Shown here in pieces: positions 32,955-42,358 of a stretch of 42,829 bases of DNA (positions are counted from its first letter, which is position 1; each line of letters begins with the position of its first letter). Below the pieces are notes generated by a model. It saw nothing but the letters and a program-made list of their open reading frames with translations. It was not told the origin of the DNA and made no database searches. The DNA is taken from the NCBI GenBank assembly GCA_031373545.1, contig JANMMT010000106.1, positions 1-42,829 of the forward strand. Direction: 5' to 3'. Position numbers and translations under genes: made by a program. The stretch is from JADCCX01 sp031373545 (GTDB lineage Bacteria > Pseudomonadota > Alphaproteobacteria > Rhizobiales > Beijerinckiaceae).

Positions 32955-33166
32955 CGCTGTTCCTCTTGAGAACGAAAGTGAATGGCTGACGTCGCCGTCA
33001 GCCGGTGAGGAACGCGCCCTCCTCTGGAACCTTGCGGCTCCTGACAGGCTGTGATGCGAACCACGGCCACGGGTGCGTTGGAACTGAGAAAACAACCTTT
33101 GGTCTTTCCGCAGCAGCGCGGGATAGACGGGAAATGACCCAATAAGTCAACCCTGGCTCTGCATAG

Positions 33167-34012
33167 TCAGACATCCTGCGGCGGGAACGGCACGCGAAAC
33201 ATGCTCTCATGCAGGCCCGAGAAGCCTTCGTTTGCCAAGGCCCCTGAAAGCGCCGCATCAGGCGCGTCACCGCTGGTGAAATACGCCGCGCGACGCGAAA
33301 TGGCTCCCGTCGCCGCACGCGCACCCAGCAAATCCATCACGCGGCGCGCAATGGCGGGCGCCGGATCAAGATACGTCACATCCCGGGGTGCAATGCGGCG
33401 GTAGACATCCAGCAACAGCGGATAGTGCGTGCAGGCCAGCACGACAACATCGGTGCGTGCGGCGTCTGTCGTGGCAGAAGCGGGCTTGGTGACAAAACAC
33501 GGCGCGATCTGCGCAAGAACATCCGCATCGGCCACAGGAGCGCCGCGCCAGTGTCGCTCGGCCAGCGCGGCCAATCCGGGCGCACCCACGAGACTGACAC
33601 GGCATTCCGCGGCGTGTTGAATGATGAGATCGTGGGTGTATTCGCGGCTGACCGTACCCGGCGTGCCCAGCACAGCAATCACCTTGCTGCGCGACAGCGC
33701 GGCAGCCGGCTTGACGGCGGGCACCGTGCCGACGAAGGGAATGGCATAAGCCGCGCGCAAGGCTGGCATGGCCACGGTGGATGCGGTGTTGCAGGCCACG
33801 ACCACGAGATCGGGTGAAAAACGTGCGATGGCCGCGCCCAGAACCTCGATCACGCGGCGCGCAAGCTCCGCAGGCATGAAGCGACCGTAGGGAAAAGCCG
33901 CGTCATCGGCGAGGTAGACATACTGCGCGCCGGGCAGCAGCTGTGCGACTTCGCGGTAGACGGTGAGCCCGCCGACGCCCGAGTCGAACACCAGGATGAT
34001 CGGCGGCTGCAC
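33167..34012 (-). CDS. murI: Glutamate racemase
   Basis: Makes D-glutamate for peptidoglycan. The 281-residue product has the two catalytic cysteines in symmetric motifs, C74 (VVACNTAST) and C194 (VLACTHYPLL), with the N-terminal FDSGVGGLTV and PYGRF. The GTG start lies six bases after the stop of the upstream flavin amine oxidase gene, so it is probably cotranscribed with it. C-terminal residues 255-281 are a little longer than in short homologues, but unremarkable. Confidence 0.96.
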   Translation of the reverse strand: MQPPIILVFDSGVGGLTVYREVAQLLPGAQYVYLADDAAFPYGRFMPAELARRVIEVLGAAIARFSPDLVVVACNTASTVAMPALRAAYAIPFVGTVPAVKPAAALSRSKVIAVLGTPGTVSREYTHDLIIQHAAECRVSLVGAPGLAALAERHWRGAPVADADVLAQIAPCFVTKPASATTDAARTDVVVLACTHYPLLLDVYRRIAPRDVTYLDPAPAIARRVMDLLGARAATGAISRRAAYFTSGDAPDAALSGALANEGFSGLHESMFRVPFPPQDV

Positions 34013-34018
34013 CGGCGT

Positions 34019-35347
34019 TCAGCGCAGGCTGCCGGTCGAAAGCTTGGCCGAAACCTCGCGGGCCGCGTTTCGCCCAGCGATGTAGGCCCCTCCCGCCGTC
34101 ATGGAATAGATGCCAGCTGTTGCCTCCCCCGCGAACCAGAGCTTCTCCGCCACAGGCCGGCCAAGGTATTCGCGCGCCCGTATCCGCCCCGGCCTGACGA
34201 CAGCGTAGGCACCCAGGCTGAATGGGTCCGCGACCCAATTGGAAAAGGTGCCGCCGCGAAAAGCCTTTCGCGCATCCGCGCCCACGATCTTGATGAAACG
34301 CTCAAGAGCATGGTCCACCGCCGCCGCGTCGCCGCCCTTGGACAAGCCGCGCGCATAATCACCGCCGAACGTTGCCAGCACGAGATCGGTCTCCTGCGGC
34401 CAGGTTTCGAAGGTCATGGCCCGCAACGGCTCACCCACTTCGGCGAGGAACTGGTGCGGGTTGAAGCCGAATCTTTCACCCTCGAACCGCAGTGCCACCT
34501 TGCTGAGCGCGCCCATGCGCAGGCCGTCGAGGCCGCGGATGTGATCGGCGGGCAGGCCGGGCTTGAACTGAATGCCGCCGGCCTTCAGCACGCCCACAGG
34601 GACGGTGCAGATCACCTTGCGCACACGCAGATTCCCCTTGTCGGTGCTGACAACGACGCCTGCGCCGGACCAATCGATGGCTGTCACACGCACGCCGTAG
34701 CGCGGCTCCAGCGGCTCGGCTGTGCGGGCCACAAGCGTGCCGTAGCCGCCGGGCACGAGGCGGTTGCCGCCACTTTCCAGCCGGTTCCAGTCCGCAACGG
34801 ACACCCATTCAGGATCGTCGCCCGCCGCCATCTGCGCCTGGATGCGGCCCGCATCCTTCACCTCCTGCGGCTCGCCCTTCCAGGCCTCGGCCATGGAAAG
34901 ATCGGCGCGTTCCTCCACATCTTCATAGACTTCGGCCACACGCCGCATGGCCTGCCAGCGATTCGCACCTTCCGCCGCCGAGATCGGCGCACCGCCGCGG
35001 TATGCGAGCGATCCGCTCCACAACCGATACCCGCCTTGCGGATCGATGCCGGCCTCCTGCGCCAGCGCATTCCACGGGTTGTTTTCGGCAAAGTGGATGT
35101 AAGCCGCACCAGCGTCGAACGGTTGCCCCAGCGAGGTATCCGTGAACACCCGTCCACCGGCGCGCTCCCGCGCTTCGATCAGCATGACCCGCTTGCCCAG
35201 GCGCTTCAGTTCCCGCGCCGCGCCAATGCCGGCCGCACCAGCGCCAATCACGAGTACATCCGCATCATCGGCGCGTGCCGTGCCCGCCATCAGGACGGCG
35301 GCAGACGTGGCAAGGAGGGTGCGGCGGGTGAAGAGGGTGCGAGTCAT
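34019..35347 (-). CDS. Exported flavin-containing amine oxidase (Tat-type signal)
   Basis: A 442-residue FAD oxidoreductase of the monoamine/polyamine oxidase family. The N-terminal signal MTRTLFTRRTLLATSAAVLM has a twin-arginine motif, indicating folded export. After it come VLVIGAGAAGIGAARELKR (dinucleotide fold), EARERAGGRVFTD, and the C-terminal LWFAGEATAGIYSMTAGGAY (FAD contact). Periplasmic oxidation of an amine is the likely reaction, substrate unknown. It is read into murI with a six-base gap. Confidence 0.92.
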   Translation of the reverse strand: MTRTLFTRRTLLATSAAVLMAGTARADDADVLVIGAGAAGIGAARELKRLGKRVMLIEARERAGGRVFTDTSLGQPFDAGAAYIHFAENNPWNALAQEAGIDPQGGYRLWSGSLAYRGGAPISAAEGANRWQAMRRVAEVYEDVEERADLSMAEAWKGEPQEVKDAGRIQAQMAAGDDPEWVSVADWNRLESGGNRLVPGGYGTLVARTAEPLEPRYGVRVTAIDWSGAGVVVSTDKGNLRVRKVICTVPVGVLKAGGIQFKPGLPADHIRGLDGLRMGALSKVALRFEGERFGFNPHQFLAEVGEPLRAMTFETWPQETDLVLATFGGDYARGLSKGGDAAAVDHALERFIKIVGADARKAFRGGTFSNWVADPFSLGAYAVVRPGRIRAREYLGRPVAEKLWFAGEATAGIYSMTAGGAYIAGRNAAREVSAKLSTGSLR

Positions 35348-35418
35348 CGGGCTGCTATTCTAGCGCAATATGGCGGGATTGGGGAGTGAGACGGATCAGC
35401 TGGCCTCCAATGCATCGC

Positions 35419-36192
35419 TTACCCCTTCACCCGGCGCACCCGCCCTTTTGCCAGGGCCACGACCACGCCGCGCAGCGTGCGGACATCGGCCTCGCTCAAC
35501 TCCAAGCGATGGAAAATGTTGCGCAGGTTGCGGCTCATGACAGGTCGCTTGCCCTCGGGGATGAAGTAATCCCCCGCATCCAGCGCCGTCTCCAGGTCGG
35601 TGAAGAAGGCGAGCAGCATCGCGCGCGAGGCCGGTGGTGTCAGATGCTCCAGCGCGAAGGGCGCAGCGCTGCCAACCTCTGCCGTGCGCCACACATAGGC
35701 CAGCAAGGACACGGCCTGCGCCAGATTGAGCGACGGGTGCGCAGGATTGACAGGATAGGAGATGATTGCATCTGCGAGCGCCACCTCGTTGTTGTCGAGG
35801 CCCGTGCGCTCAGGCCCGAACAGCACGCCCACGCGCGCCCCCGTTGCTTCCAGCTTGCGCGCATCGGCCACAGCCTCCTCGGCGCTGAAGACGACTTTCG
35901 CCTGCCCACGCGCGCGCGCCGTGGTGGCGTAGACCTTGTGCAGATCACCCACTGCCGCCTCGACCGTGTCGAACTGACCAGCTCTCGCAACGATCCCGCT
36001 CGCGCCCACGGCGGCATCGAGCGCAGCCTGCATGACCGATGTGCCCTCTCCCCAGCCGTCTCTGGGGGCCACGAGGCGCAAATCATCAAGGCCGAAATTG
36101 GCCATGGCGCGCGCCGCCATGCCGATGTTTTCGCCCATTTGCGGACGCACCAGGATGATCGCCGGACGGTTCACTTCAATGGGATTGCTCAT
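35419..36192 (-). CDS. trmJ: tRNA (cytidine/uridine-2'-O-)-methyltransferase, TrmJ-type
   Basis: A SPOUT-class methyltransferase of 257 residues. Knot motifs: IILVRPQMGENIGMAARAM, LFGPERTGLDNNEV and YPVNPAHPSLNLAQAV, the signature of the TrmJ/TrmH group that modifies position 32 of tRNAs. The C-terminal helical extension is that of TrmJ. The start ATG at 36192 is clear. It is 71 bp from the amine oxidase gene on the same strand and divergent from the small exported protein. Confidence 0.93.
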   Translation of the reverse strand: MSNPIEVNRPAIILVRPQMGENIGMAARAMANFGLDDLRLVAPRDGWGEGTSVMQAALDAAVGASGIVARAGQFDTVEAAVGDLHKVYATTARARGQAKVVFSAEEAVADARKLEATGARVGVLFGPERTGLDNNEVALADAIISYPVNPAHPSLNLAQAVSLLAYVWRTAEVGSAAPFALEHLTPPASRAMLLAFFTDLETALDAGDYFIPEGKRPVMSRNLRNIFHRLELSEADVRTLRGVVVALAKGRVRRVKG

Positions 36193-36297
36193 GCAAATAT
36201 GTCACCGATCCCTGACGTTGATATTCGAAAGAGTGGCATGCTAACTCTGCATGCAGCTGCGCGCACAAGCCCCCAGCCCACTGGAGAAGACAGTCAC

Positions 36298-36816
36298 ATG
36301 ACCAAAGAATTCGGATTGCTCAAGCGCCTTGCGCTCGTTGCGATGATCGCCATCGGCGCAGGCAGCGTGGTTGGCCATGACGCATGGGCCAAAAACTTCG
36401 CCGTGCCCGACAAGAATCCGGCCGTGACGCTGACCATTCCCGATACCTGGAAGATCGAGGAAATCGAGTTCGGTTACTCCGCGACGTCACCAGGCAAGGA
36501 TGTCTTTTTCTCGGTCGAATTCGCCAGTGCCAGCAAGGTCGACACGATGATGAAGAACAACGACAAGTGGATGAAGGAAAACGGCATCAAGATGGTGACG
36601 CCCAAGAAGGTCGATGCGCCCATCAATGGCATTCCCGCGACGGTCTTCCAGTTCGAGACCACCGACAGCAACGGACCCACGACGCTTGAATTCATCATGT
36701 TTGCCGCCGGGAACGAACGCATGGTGATGCTGACGGTGTGGGGCTCGGACGATGAACGCCAGAAGCACGGCAAGGACATCGATGCCATCATGAGCAGCCT
36801 CAAGCCGATCAACTGA
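36298..36816 (+). CDS. Small exported protein of unknown function
   Basis: A 172-residue protein with a signal peptide (LALVAMIAIGAGSVVGHDAWA). The mature region is beta-rich: FAVPDKNPAVTLTIPDTWK, EEIEFGYSATSPGKDVFFSV, INGIPATVFQFET and MVMLTVWGSDDE. It resembles PsbP/DcrB-like lipoprotein folds in outline, but lacks a lipobox. Function unknown. The frame stays open far upstream, but only the ATG at 36298 gives a signal peptide. It lies upstream of icd on the same strand with a 144-bp gap. Confidence 0.85.
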   Translation: MTKEFGLLKRLALVAMIAIGAGSVVGHDAWAKNFAVPDKNPAVTLTIPDTWKIEEIEFGYSATSPGKDVFFSVEFASASKVDTMMKNNDKWMKENGIKMVTPKKVDAPINGIPATVFQFETTDSNGPTTLEFIMFAAGNERMVMLTVWGSDDERQKHGKDIDAIMSSLKPIN

Positions 36817-36960
36817 GGACAAGCTTACGCTGCGAGGCAGCCCGCGCGACGGTTGACCACCGCCATCACGCGGGCGCTTTGCGCGCGCAATTCGCTTTGC
36901 TATAGCCAGTGCGCTCAACGGTGCCGCGGGGTCGGCGCTTTCGGATCAAGGGAATTTCAG

Positions 36961-38175
36961 ATGCAGAAGATCAAGGTGGCCAATCCCGTCGTCGATATGG
37001 ACGGGGACGAGATGACGCGGATCATCTGGCAATACATCAAGGACAAGCTGATCTTTCCCTATCTCGATCTGCAGTTGGATTATTACGATCTCTCGGTGGA
37101 AAACCGCGACGCCACGGCAGACAAGGTCACGATCGAGGCGGCCGAGGCCACCAGACGCCACGGCGTGGCTGTGAAATGCGCCACCATCACGCCCGATGAA
37201 GCCCGCGTAAAGGAGTTCAACCTCAAGGAAATGTGGAAGAGCCCCAACGGGACCATCCGCAACATTCTGGGCGGTGTGATCTTCCGCGAACCCATCATCT
37301 GCAAGAACGTGCCTCGTCTTGTGCCGGGCTGGACACAGCCCATCGTGGTCGGCCGCCACGCCTTTGGTGATCAGTACCGCGCGACGGATTTCAAATTTCC
37401 CGGGAAGGGCACGCTGACAATCAAGTTCGTCGGCGAGGACGGCCAGGTCATCGAAAAGGAAGTCTACAAGGCCCCCAGCGCCGGCGTGGCCATGGCGATG
37501 TACAATCTCGATGATTCGATCCGCGACTTCGCCCGCGCCTCGTTCAACTACGGCCTGAACCGCAAGTATCCCGTATACCTCTCCACCAAGAACACGATCC
37601 TGAAGACCTACGATGGCCGATTCAAGGACATCTTCCAGGAGGTGTTCGATGCCGAATTCAAGGCGGATTTCGACAAGTTAGGGCTGATTTACGAGCATCG
37701 CCTCATCGATGACATGGTGGCCTCCGCCATCAAATGGTCCGGCGGCTACGTCTGGGCTTGCAAGAATTATGATGGCGATGTGCAATCGGACATCGTGGCA
37801 CAGGGCTTCGGCTCGCTCGGGTTGATGACCTCCGTGCTGCTGACGCCCGACGGCAAGATCGTCGAATCGGAAGCGGCGCATGGCACCGTGACCCGCCATT
37901 ATCGTGAGCACCAGAAGGGCAAGCAGACCTCCACCAATTCGATCGCGTCGATCTTCGCCTGGACGCGCGGCCTCGCGCACCGTGCGAAACTCGACGGCAA
38001 TGCAGAACTCGCTAAGTTTGCAGCAACCCTGGAACTGGTCTGCGTGCAGACGGTCGAGCAGGGTTACATGACAAAAGATCTCGCGCTGCTGGTGGGTGCT
38101 GACCAGAAATGGCTCTCGACCACCGGATTTCTCGATAAAATTGCGGAAAATCTCGAAGCGGCCATGGCCGCCTAG
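36961..38175 (+). CDS. icd: NADP-dependent isocitrate dehydrogenase (type II, 404 aa)
   Basis: TCA-cycle enzyme: isocitrate + NADP+ to 2-oxoglutarate, CO2 and NADPH. The 404-residue product is of the eukaryotic-like homodimeric class: VVDMDGDEMTRIIWQYIKDK, WKSPNGTIRNILGG, GRHAFGDQYRATDF, IDDMVASAIKWSGG and EAAHGTVTRHYR, with the NADP-preferring residues expected near the last block. ATG 36961 has AAGGGAA upstream; the longer frame from 36853 is rejected. A strong terminator separates it from the convergent alaS. Confidence 0.98.
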   Translation: MQKIKVANPVVDMDGDEMTRIIWQYIKDKLIFPYLDLQLDYYDLSVENRDATADKVTIEAAEATRRHGVAVKCATITPDEARVKEFNLKEMWKSPNGTIRNILGGVIFREPIICKNVPRLVPGWTQPIVVGRHAFGDQYRATDFKFPGKGTLTIKFVGEDGQVIEKEVYKAPSAGVAMAMYNLDDSIRDFARASFNYGLNRKYPVYLSTKNTILKTYDGRFKDIFQEVFDAEFKADFDKLGLIYEHRLIDDMVASAIKWSGGYVWACKNYDGDVQSDIVAQGFGSLGLMTSVLLTPDGKIVESEAAHGTVTRHYREHQKGKQTSTNSIASIFAWTRGLAHRAKLDGNAELAKFAATLELVCVQTVEQGYMTKDLALLVGADQKWLSTTGFLDKIAENLEAAMAA

Positions 38176-38193
38176 AAGCGTGCAAATCTCAAC

Positions 38194-38224
38194 AAAAAGC
38201 CCGGCTCAGACCGGGCTTTTTTTT
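38194..38224. terminator. Bidirectional intrinsic terminator between icd and alaS
   Basis: AAAAAGCCCGG (38194-38204) pairs perfectly with CCGGGCTTTTT (38211-38221) over the loop CTCAGA, and the T-run extends to eight on the plus strand. A-rich sequence on the other side allows it to end alaS as well. Confidence 0.95.
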
Positions 38225-38243
38225 GCGCGAGCGGCACACGCCC

Positions 38244-40913
38244 TCAGGCTTTGGAAAGCGCCTGCGCCACGGCTTCCAGCGCCGCGTCCGCCGCTCCGCC
38301 ATTCGGGCCACCGGCCTGCGCCAGATCCCGTCTTCCGCCGCCGCCCTTGCCACCCAGTGCCTCGGAGGCGATACGCACCAGTTCAACGGCACTGAACCGG
38401 TCCGTCAGATCGGCGGTGACGCCCACGACAACACCCGCCTTGCCATCCGCGCCGACTCCGACAACAGCCACAACACCGGACCCGATCTTGGTCTTGCCAT
38501 CATCGACAATGCCTTTGAGGTCTTTGACTTCGACGCCTTGCAACACGCGGCCCATAAACGGGGTATCTGAAATGACGCGCGTATCATCGCCGCCCCCCTC
38601 CTTGGCGGGGCCGGCCAAAGCCAGCTTGCGACGCAGATCCGTCACCTCCCGCTCCAGCTTGCGGCGCTCCTCCACCAACGTCTGCACGCGGGCCAGAGCG
38701 TCATGCGGCGCAGTCTTGAGCGCAGCCGCAACATCTCCGAGACGGCGCGAATCCTCTCTCAGGACAAGACGTGCGGCCTGGCCCGTCAGCGCTTCGATGC
38801 GGCGCACGCCGGACGAGACGGCGCTGTCACTCTGAAGCGCAATCAGGCCAATCAGGCCAGTTTGGTCCACATGCGTGCCCCCGCACAGCTCGATCGAAAA
38901 GGCCTGCGCCGGACCCTCCCCCTGACCTTCCCTTTGGCCCATCGACACCACGCGAACTTCATCGCCGTACTTCTCTCCGAAAAGCGCACGCGCACCCGAT
39001 TCACGGGCTTCCTCCAGGCCCATGAGGCGAGTGACTACACGTGCATTCTGCAACACGACCCGATTGGCGATGCCTTCCACCAGAGCAAGCTCATCAAGAC
39101 TGATCGGCTTGCCGTGCGAAATATCGAACCGCAGGCGCTCGGGTCCTACAAGCGAGCCCTTCTGCGCCACGTGATCACCCAGCACCTGCCGCAGCGCCTC
39201 ATGAACCAGATGCGTCGCGGAGTGATTGGCGGCAATTGCACCCCGACGTGCGGGATCGACGGCGAGTGCAAGGGGGTGCCCAACCGCAAGCGTGCCTTCT
39301 TCCACGGTGACCATATGCACGAAGAGGTCGCCCAGTTTTTTCTGTGTGTCTGTCACGCGCACGCGCATGCCGTTGCCGGTGATCACACCCGCATCGCCCT
39401 GTTGTCCGCCGGATTCGCCGTAAAACGGTGTCTGATTGACGATGAGCGCTCCCGATTGTCCCGCGATGAGTTGCGCGCATTCCGCGCCATCCGCGATGAT
39501 GGCAAGAGCAACGCCCTCCGCCTTCAAGGCGTCGTATCCCAGAAATTCGCTGGGCCCCACGCGCTCCCTCAAGCCAAACCACAAAGTCTCCGTGGCCGCT
39601 TCGCCCGAGCCGGACCAGGCTTTGCGCGCTTCGGCTTTCTGGCGCGCCATGGCCACACCAAAAGCCTCTGTATCCACAGAGATGCCGCGCCCCCGCAGCG
39701 CATCCTGAGTCAGATCCAGCGGAAAACCGAATGTGTCATACAGCTTGAAGGCCGTCTCTCCAGAGAAAACACCCCCCGTTGCAAGCTCGGCCGTTTCGTC
39801 GTCGAGCAGCAACAACCCGCGTTCGAGCGTGCGCCGGAAGCGGTTTTCCTCCAGCTTCAAAGTTTCGGCAATCAGTGCCTCGGCCCGCACCAGTTCGGGA
39901 TAGGCCTGACCCATCTCGCGCACGAGGGTTGGCACAATCCGGTGCATCAGCGGATCGCGCGCACCCAGCAGATGCGCGTGCCGCATGCCCCGCCGCATGA
40001 TGCGCCTGAGCACGTACCCACGCCCCTCGTTGGAAGGCAAAATGCCATCGGCCACCAGAAAGGCCGAGGCTCGCAGATGATCTGCAATGACTCGGTGGCT
40101 GACTTTTTGCGGCCCATCACTCTCAACGCCGCTGGCGTCGGCAACGGAGCGGATGAGCGCCCGCATGAGGTCCGTCTCGTAATTGTCGTGCGTGCCCTGC
40201 AACACCGCCGAAATGCGCTCAAGCCCCATGCCCGTATCGATGGAGGGACGGGGCAGAGCGAGGCGCGTGCCATCCGCCTGCTGGTCGAACTGCATGAACA
40301 CAAGATTCCAGATCTCGATGAAGCGATCACCATCCGCCTCGGCAGATCCGGGCGGACCACCCCTGATATGCGCACCGTGATCGTAGAAGATCTCCGAGCA
40401 CGGACCACAAGGCCCGGTGTCCCCAGCGGACCAGAAATTGTCAGAAGTATCGATCGATATGATGCGATCTTCCGGAAGACCGGCCACTTTGCGCCAGATC
40501 GCGCGGGCTTCATCATCCGTGTGATAAACCGTCACGGACAAGCGATCCTTGGGGAGAGCATAGTCCTTCGTGATCAAATTCCAGGCGAGTTCAATCGCAT
40601 CCGCCTTGAAATAATCACCGAACGAAAAATTGCCCAGCATCTCGAAAAAGGTGTGATGGCGCGCGGTATACCCGACATTGTCGAGATCATTGTGCTTGCC
40701 GCCGGCCCGCAGGCATTTCTGTGCCGTCGCCGCCCGGGTGTAGAATCGCTTTTCAGCCCCGGTGAACAGCTGTTTGAACTGCACCATCCCAGCGCTGGTG
40801 AACATCAAGGTCGGGTCGTTTTTCGGCACGAGAGATGCGGATGACACAACCTCATGCCCGGCTTGGCCGAAATAACTCAGAAACGTCGACCGCACTTCAT
40901 TGACGCCACTCAT
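38244..40913 (-). CDS. alaS: Alanyl-tRNA synthetase
   Basis: An 889-residue class II synthetase. Catalytic core: VRSTFLSYFGQAGHE, LMFTSAGMVQFKQLF, and RAATAQKCLRAGGKHNDLD. The editing domain carries the zinc motif pair (NHSATHLVHEAL, then CGGTHVDQTG), and the C-terminal C-Ala domain has the glycine-rich ALGGKGGGGRRDLAQ. Length is normal and no motif is missing. The ATG at 40913 is the family start; the frame extends 20 codons further but that part is not conserved. recA lies upstream on the same strand with a terminator between. Confidence 0.98.
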   Translation of the reverse strand: MSGVNEVRSTFLSYFGQAGHEVVSSASLVPKNDPTLMFTSAGMVQFKQLFTGAEKRFYTRAATAQKCLRAGGKHNDLDNVGYTARHHTFFEMLGNFSFGDYFKADAIELAWNLITKDYALPKDRLSVTVYHTDDEARAIWRKVAGLPEDRIISIDTSDNFWSAGDTGPCGPCSEIFYDHGAHIRGGPPGSAEADGDRFIEIWNLVFMQFDQQADGTRLALPRPSIDTGMGLERISAVLQGTHDNYETDLMRALIRSVADASGVESDGPQKVSHRVIADHLRASAFLVADGILPSNEGRGYVLRRIMRRGMRHAHLLGARDPLMHRIVPTLVREMGQAYPELVRAEALIAETLKLEENRFRRTLERGLLLLDDETAELATGGVFSGETAFKLYDTFGFPLDLTQDALRGRGISVDTEAFGVAMARQKAEARKAWSGSGEAATETLWFGLRERVGPSEFLGYDALKAEGVALAIIADGAECAQLIAGQSGALIVNQTPFYGESGGQQGDAGVITGNGMRVRVTDTQKKLGDLFVHMVTVEEGTLAVGHPLALAVDPARRGAIAANHSATHLVHEALRQVLGDHVAQKGSLVGPERLRFDISHGKPISLDELALVEGIANRVVLQNARVVTRLMGLEEARESGARALFGEKYGDEVRVVSMGQREGQGEGPAQAFSIELCGGTHVDQTGLIGLIALQSDSAVSSGVRRIEALTGQAARLVLREDSRRLGDVAAALKTAPHDALARVQTLVEERRKLEREVTDLRRKLALAGPAKEGGGDDTRVISDTPFMGRVLQGVEVKDLKGIVDDGKTKIGSGVVAVVGVGADGKAGVVVGVTADLTDRFSAVELVRIASEALGGKGGGGRRDLAQAGGPNGGAADAALEAVAQALSKA

Positions 40914-40997
40914 CTTCTCTTCACCCGCCCCTTGATGCCCATGATCCGACCCATGCCGCAAACCGGGATACACGCAGCCTCCAGATCAGCCAAATGG

Positions 40998-41021
40998 AAA
41001 CAGGCCCGACTGGGCCTGTTT
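40998..41021 (-). terminator. Intrinsic terminator of recA
   Basis: AAACAGGCCC (40998-41007) pairs perfectly with GGGCCTGTTT (41012-41021) over the loop GACT. It lies about 50 bp after the recA stop on the minus strand; the T-run is short (TTT), so read-through into alaS is possible. Confidence 0.8.
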
Positions 41022-41069
41022 CGGTTGGATGATGTGAGAATGGGTGTCAGATCATGCCAGTTGGCGCCA

Positions 41070-42158
41070 TCAGGCAAGCGGATCAACGCCGTCTGCATCC
41101 TCTTCAGCCGGGCCCGTCTCAAGGATACGCTCGGCAATGAGCCCGGAGTTTTGACGGATCTGCAGCTCGATCTTCGCGGACATGTCGGGATTGGCCTTGA
41201 GAAACTGCTTGGCATTCTCACGTCCTTGACCGATCCGGATCGAGTCGTAGGAGAACCAGGACCCCGATTTCTCGACTATTCCGGCCTTGACGCCCAGATC
41301 GACCAATTCACCCATCTTGGAGACGCCTTCTCCATACATGATGTCGAATTCCACCTGCTTGAAGGGCGGTGCCACCTTGTTCTTCACAACTTTGACACGC
41401 GTGGTGTTGCCGACGACTTCCTCTTTCTCCTTGATCGCGCCGATGCGCCGGATGTCCAGCCGTACGGAGGCGTAGAACTTGAGGGCATTACCGCCTGTAG
41501 TGGTTTCGGGCGAGCCGTACATCACACCAATCTTCATGCGGATCTGGTTGATGAAAATCACCATGCAGTTGGATTTGTTGATCGAGCCCGTGAGCTTGCG
41601 CAGGGCCTGGCTCATCAGGCGCGCCTGCAAGCCGGGCTGCACATCGCCCATCTCGCCCTCGATTTCCGCCCTGGGCACAAGGGCGGCCACCGAATCGATG
41701 ACAACGATGTCAACCGCGCCCGAACGCACGAGCGTGTCGCAGATCTCGAGCGCCTGCTCGCCCGTGTCAGGCTGCGAAATCAACAGATTGCCAAGGTTGA
41801 CACCCAGTTTGCGGGCGTAGACGGGATCCATCGCGTGTTCGGCATCAATGAAGGCGCAGACACCACCCTTTTTCTGCCCCTCAGCCACCGTATGCAGGGC
41901 CAGTGTGGTCTTGCCTGAACTTTCCGGCCCAAAAATCTCGACGACGCGGCCCCGTGGCAATCCACCCACGCCCAAGGCAATGTCGAGGCCGAGCGAACCT
42001 GTCGAGACAGTTTCAATTTCCACAGGCTGATCGTTCTTGCCAAGCCGCATGATCGAACCTTTGCCAAATGCCCTTTCAATCTGGCTGAGGGCGGCATCGA
42101 GCGCCTTTGTCTTGTCCACGGGGGTTCCTTCCACAAGCTTGAGAGCGGGTGTTGCCAT
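41070..42158 (-). CDS. recA: Recombinase RecA
   Basis: The 362-residue strand-exchange and SOS coprotease protein. Walker A GPESSGKTTLALH, Walker B VDIVVIDSVAALVPRAEIEG, loop L1/L2 region MSQALRKLTGSINKSNC and YGSPETTTGGNALKFY, and the C-terminal domain ending acidic. Strong Shine-Dalgarno AAGGAG seven bases before ATG 42158. The upstream region has a near-match LexA site and three phased TGTTCT repeats. This is the standard alphaproteobacterial recA context (CckA-like gene and ridA upstream, alaS downstream). Confidence 0.99.
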   Translation of the reverse strand: MATPALKLVEGTPVDKTKALDAALSQIERAFGKGSIMRLGKNDQPVEIETVSTGSLGLDIALGVGGLPRGRVVEIFGPESSGKTTLALHTVAEGQKKGGVCAFIDAEHAMDPVYARKLGVNLGNLLISQPDTGEQALEICDTLVRSGAVDIVVIDSVAALVPRAEIEGEMGDVQPGLQARLMSQALRKLTGSINKSNCMVIFINQIRMKIGVMYGSPETTTGGNALKFYASVRLDIRRIGAIKEKEEVVGNTTRVKVVKNKVAPPFKQVEFDIMYGEGVSKMGELVDLGVKAGIVEKSGSWFSYDSIRIGQGRENAKQFLKANPDMSAKIELQIRQNSGLIAERILETGPAEEDADGVDPLA

Positions 42159-42208
42159 TGGGAAGCTCCTTATGTCCGAGTCACAGCGCTGCTGCAATGG
42201 CGGCATAT

Positions 42209-42266
42209 GGTCATGTTATGTTCTTTTTTGCAACCATTTTGTTCTTATAATTGCCTATCTTGTTCT
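42209..42266. promoter_or_regulatory. recA/ridA intergenic regulatory region: near-LexA site and three TGTTCT repeats 21 bp apart
   Basis: TGTTCT occurs at 42219, 42240 and 42261, spaced exactly 21 bp (two helical turns). GGTC-N7-GTTC at 42209-42223 differs by one base from the alphaproteobacterial SOS box GTTC-N7-GTTC and lies 51 bp before the recA start. The surrounding stretch is locally AT-rich, as expected for a promoter. Which protein binds the phased repeats is not known. Confidence 0.5.
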
Positions 42267-42358
42267 CTTATTTTGATGATTTTTGTCCCTAAAGCGTCTT
42301 GCAGCGCGCTCCCGCGCCTCTTATGCGCTAACCTATGGAATCAATCGGGAGCATACCA

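Noticed and set aside
36236..36260. GCATGC repeats and the short palindrome CTGCATGCAG before the small exported protein
   Set aside because: The dyad is only 10 bp and no promoter relation was clear.
38703..40844. A 713-codon open frame on the plus strand opposite alaS
   Set aside because: It is the antisense shadow of a GC-rich gene: the minus strand encodes a complete alanyl-tRNA synthetase, and the plus product is rich in His, Arg and Gln with no family resemblance.
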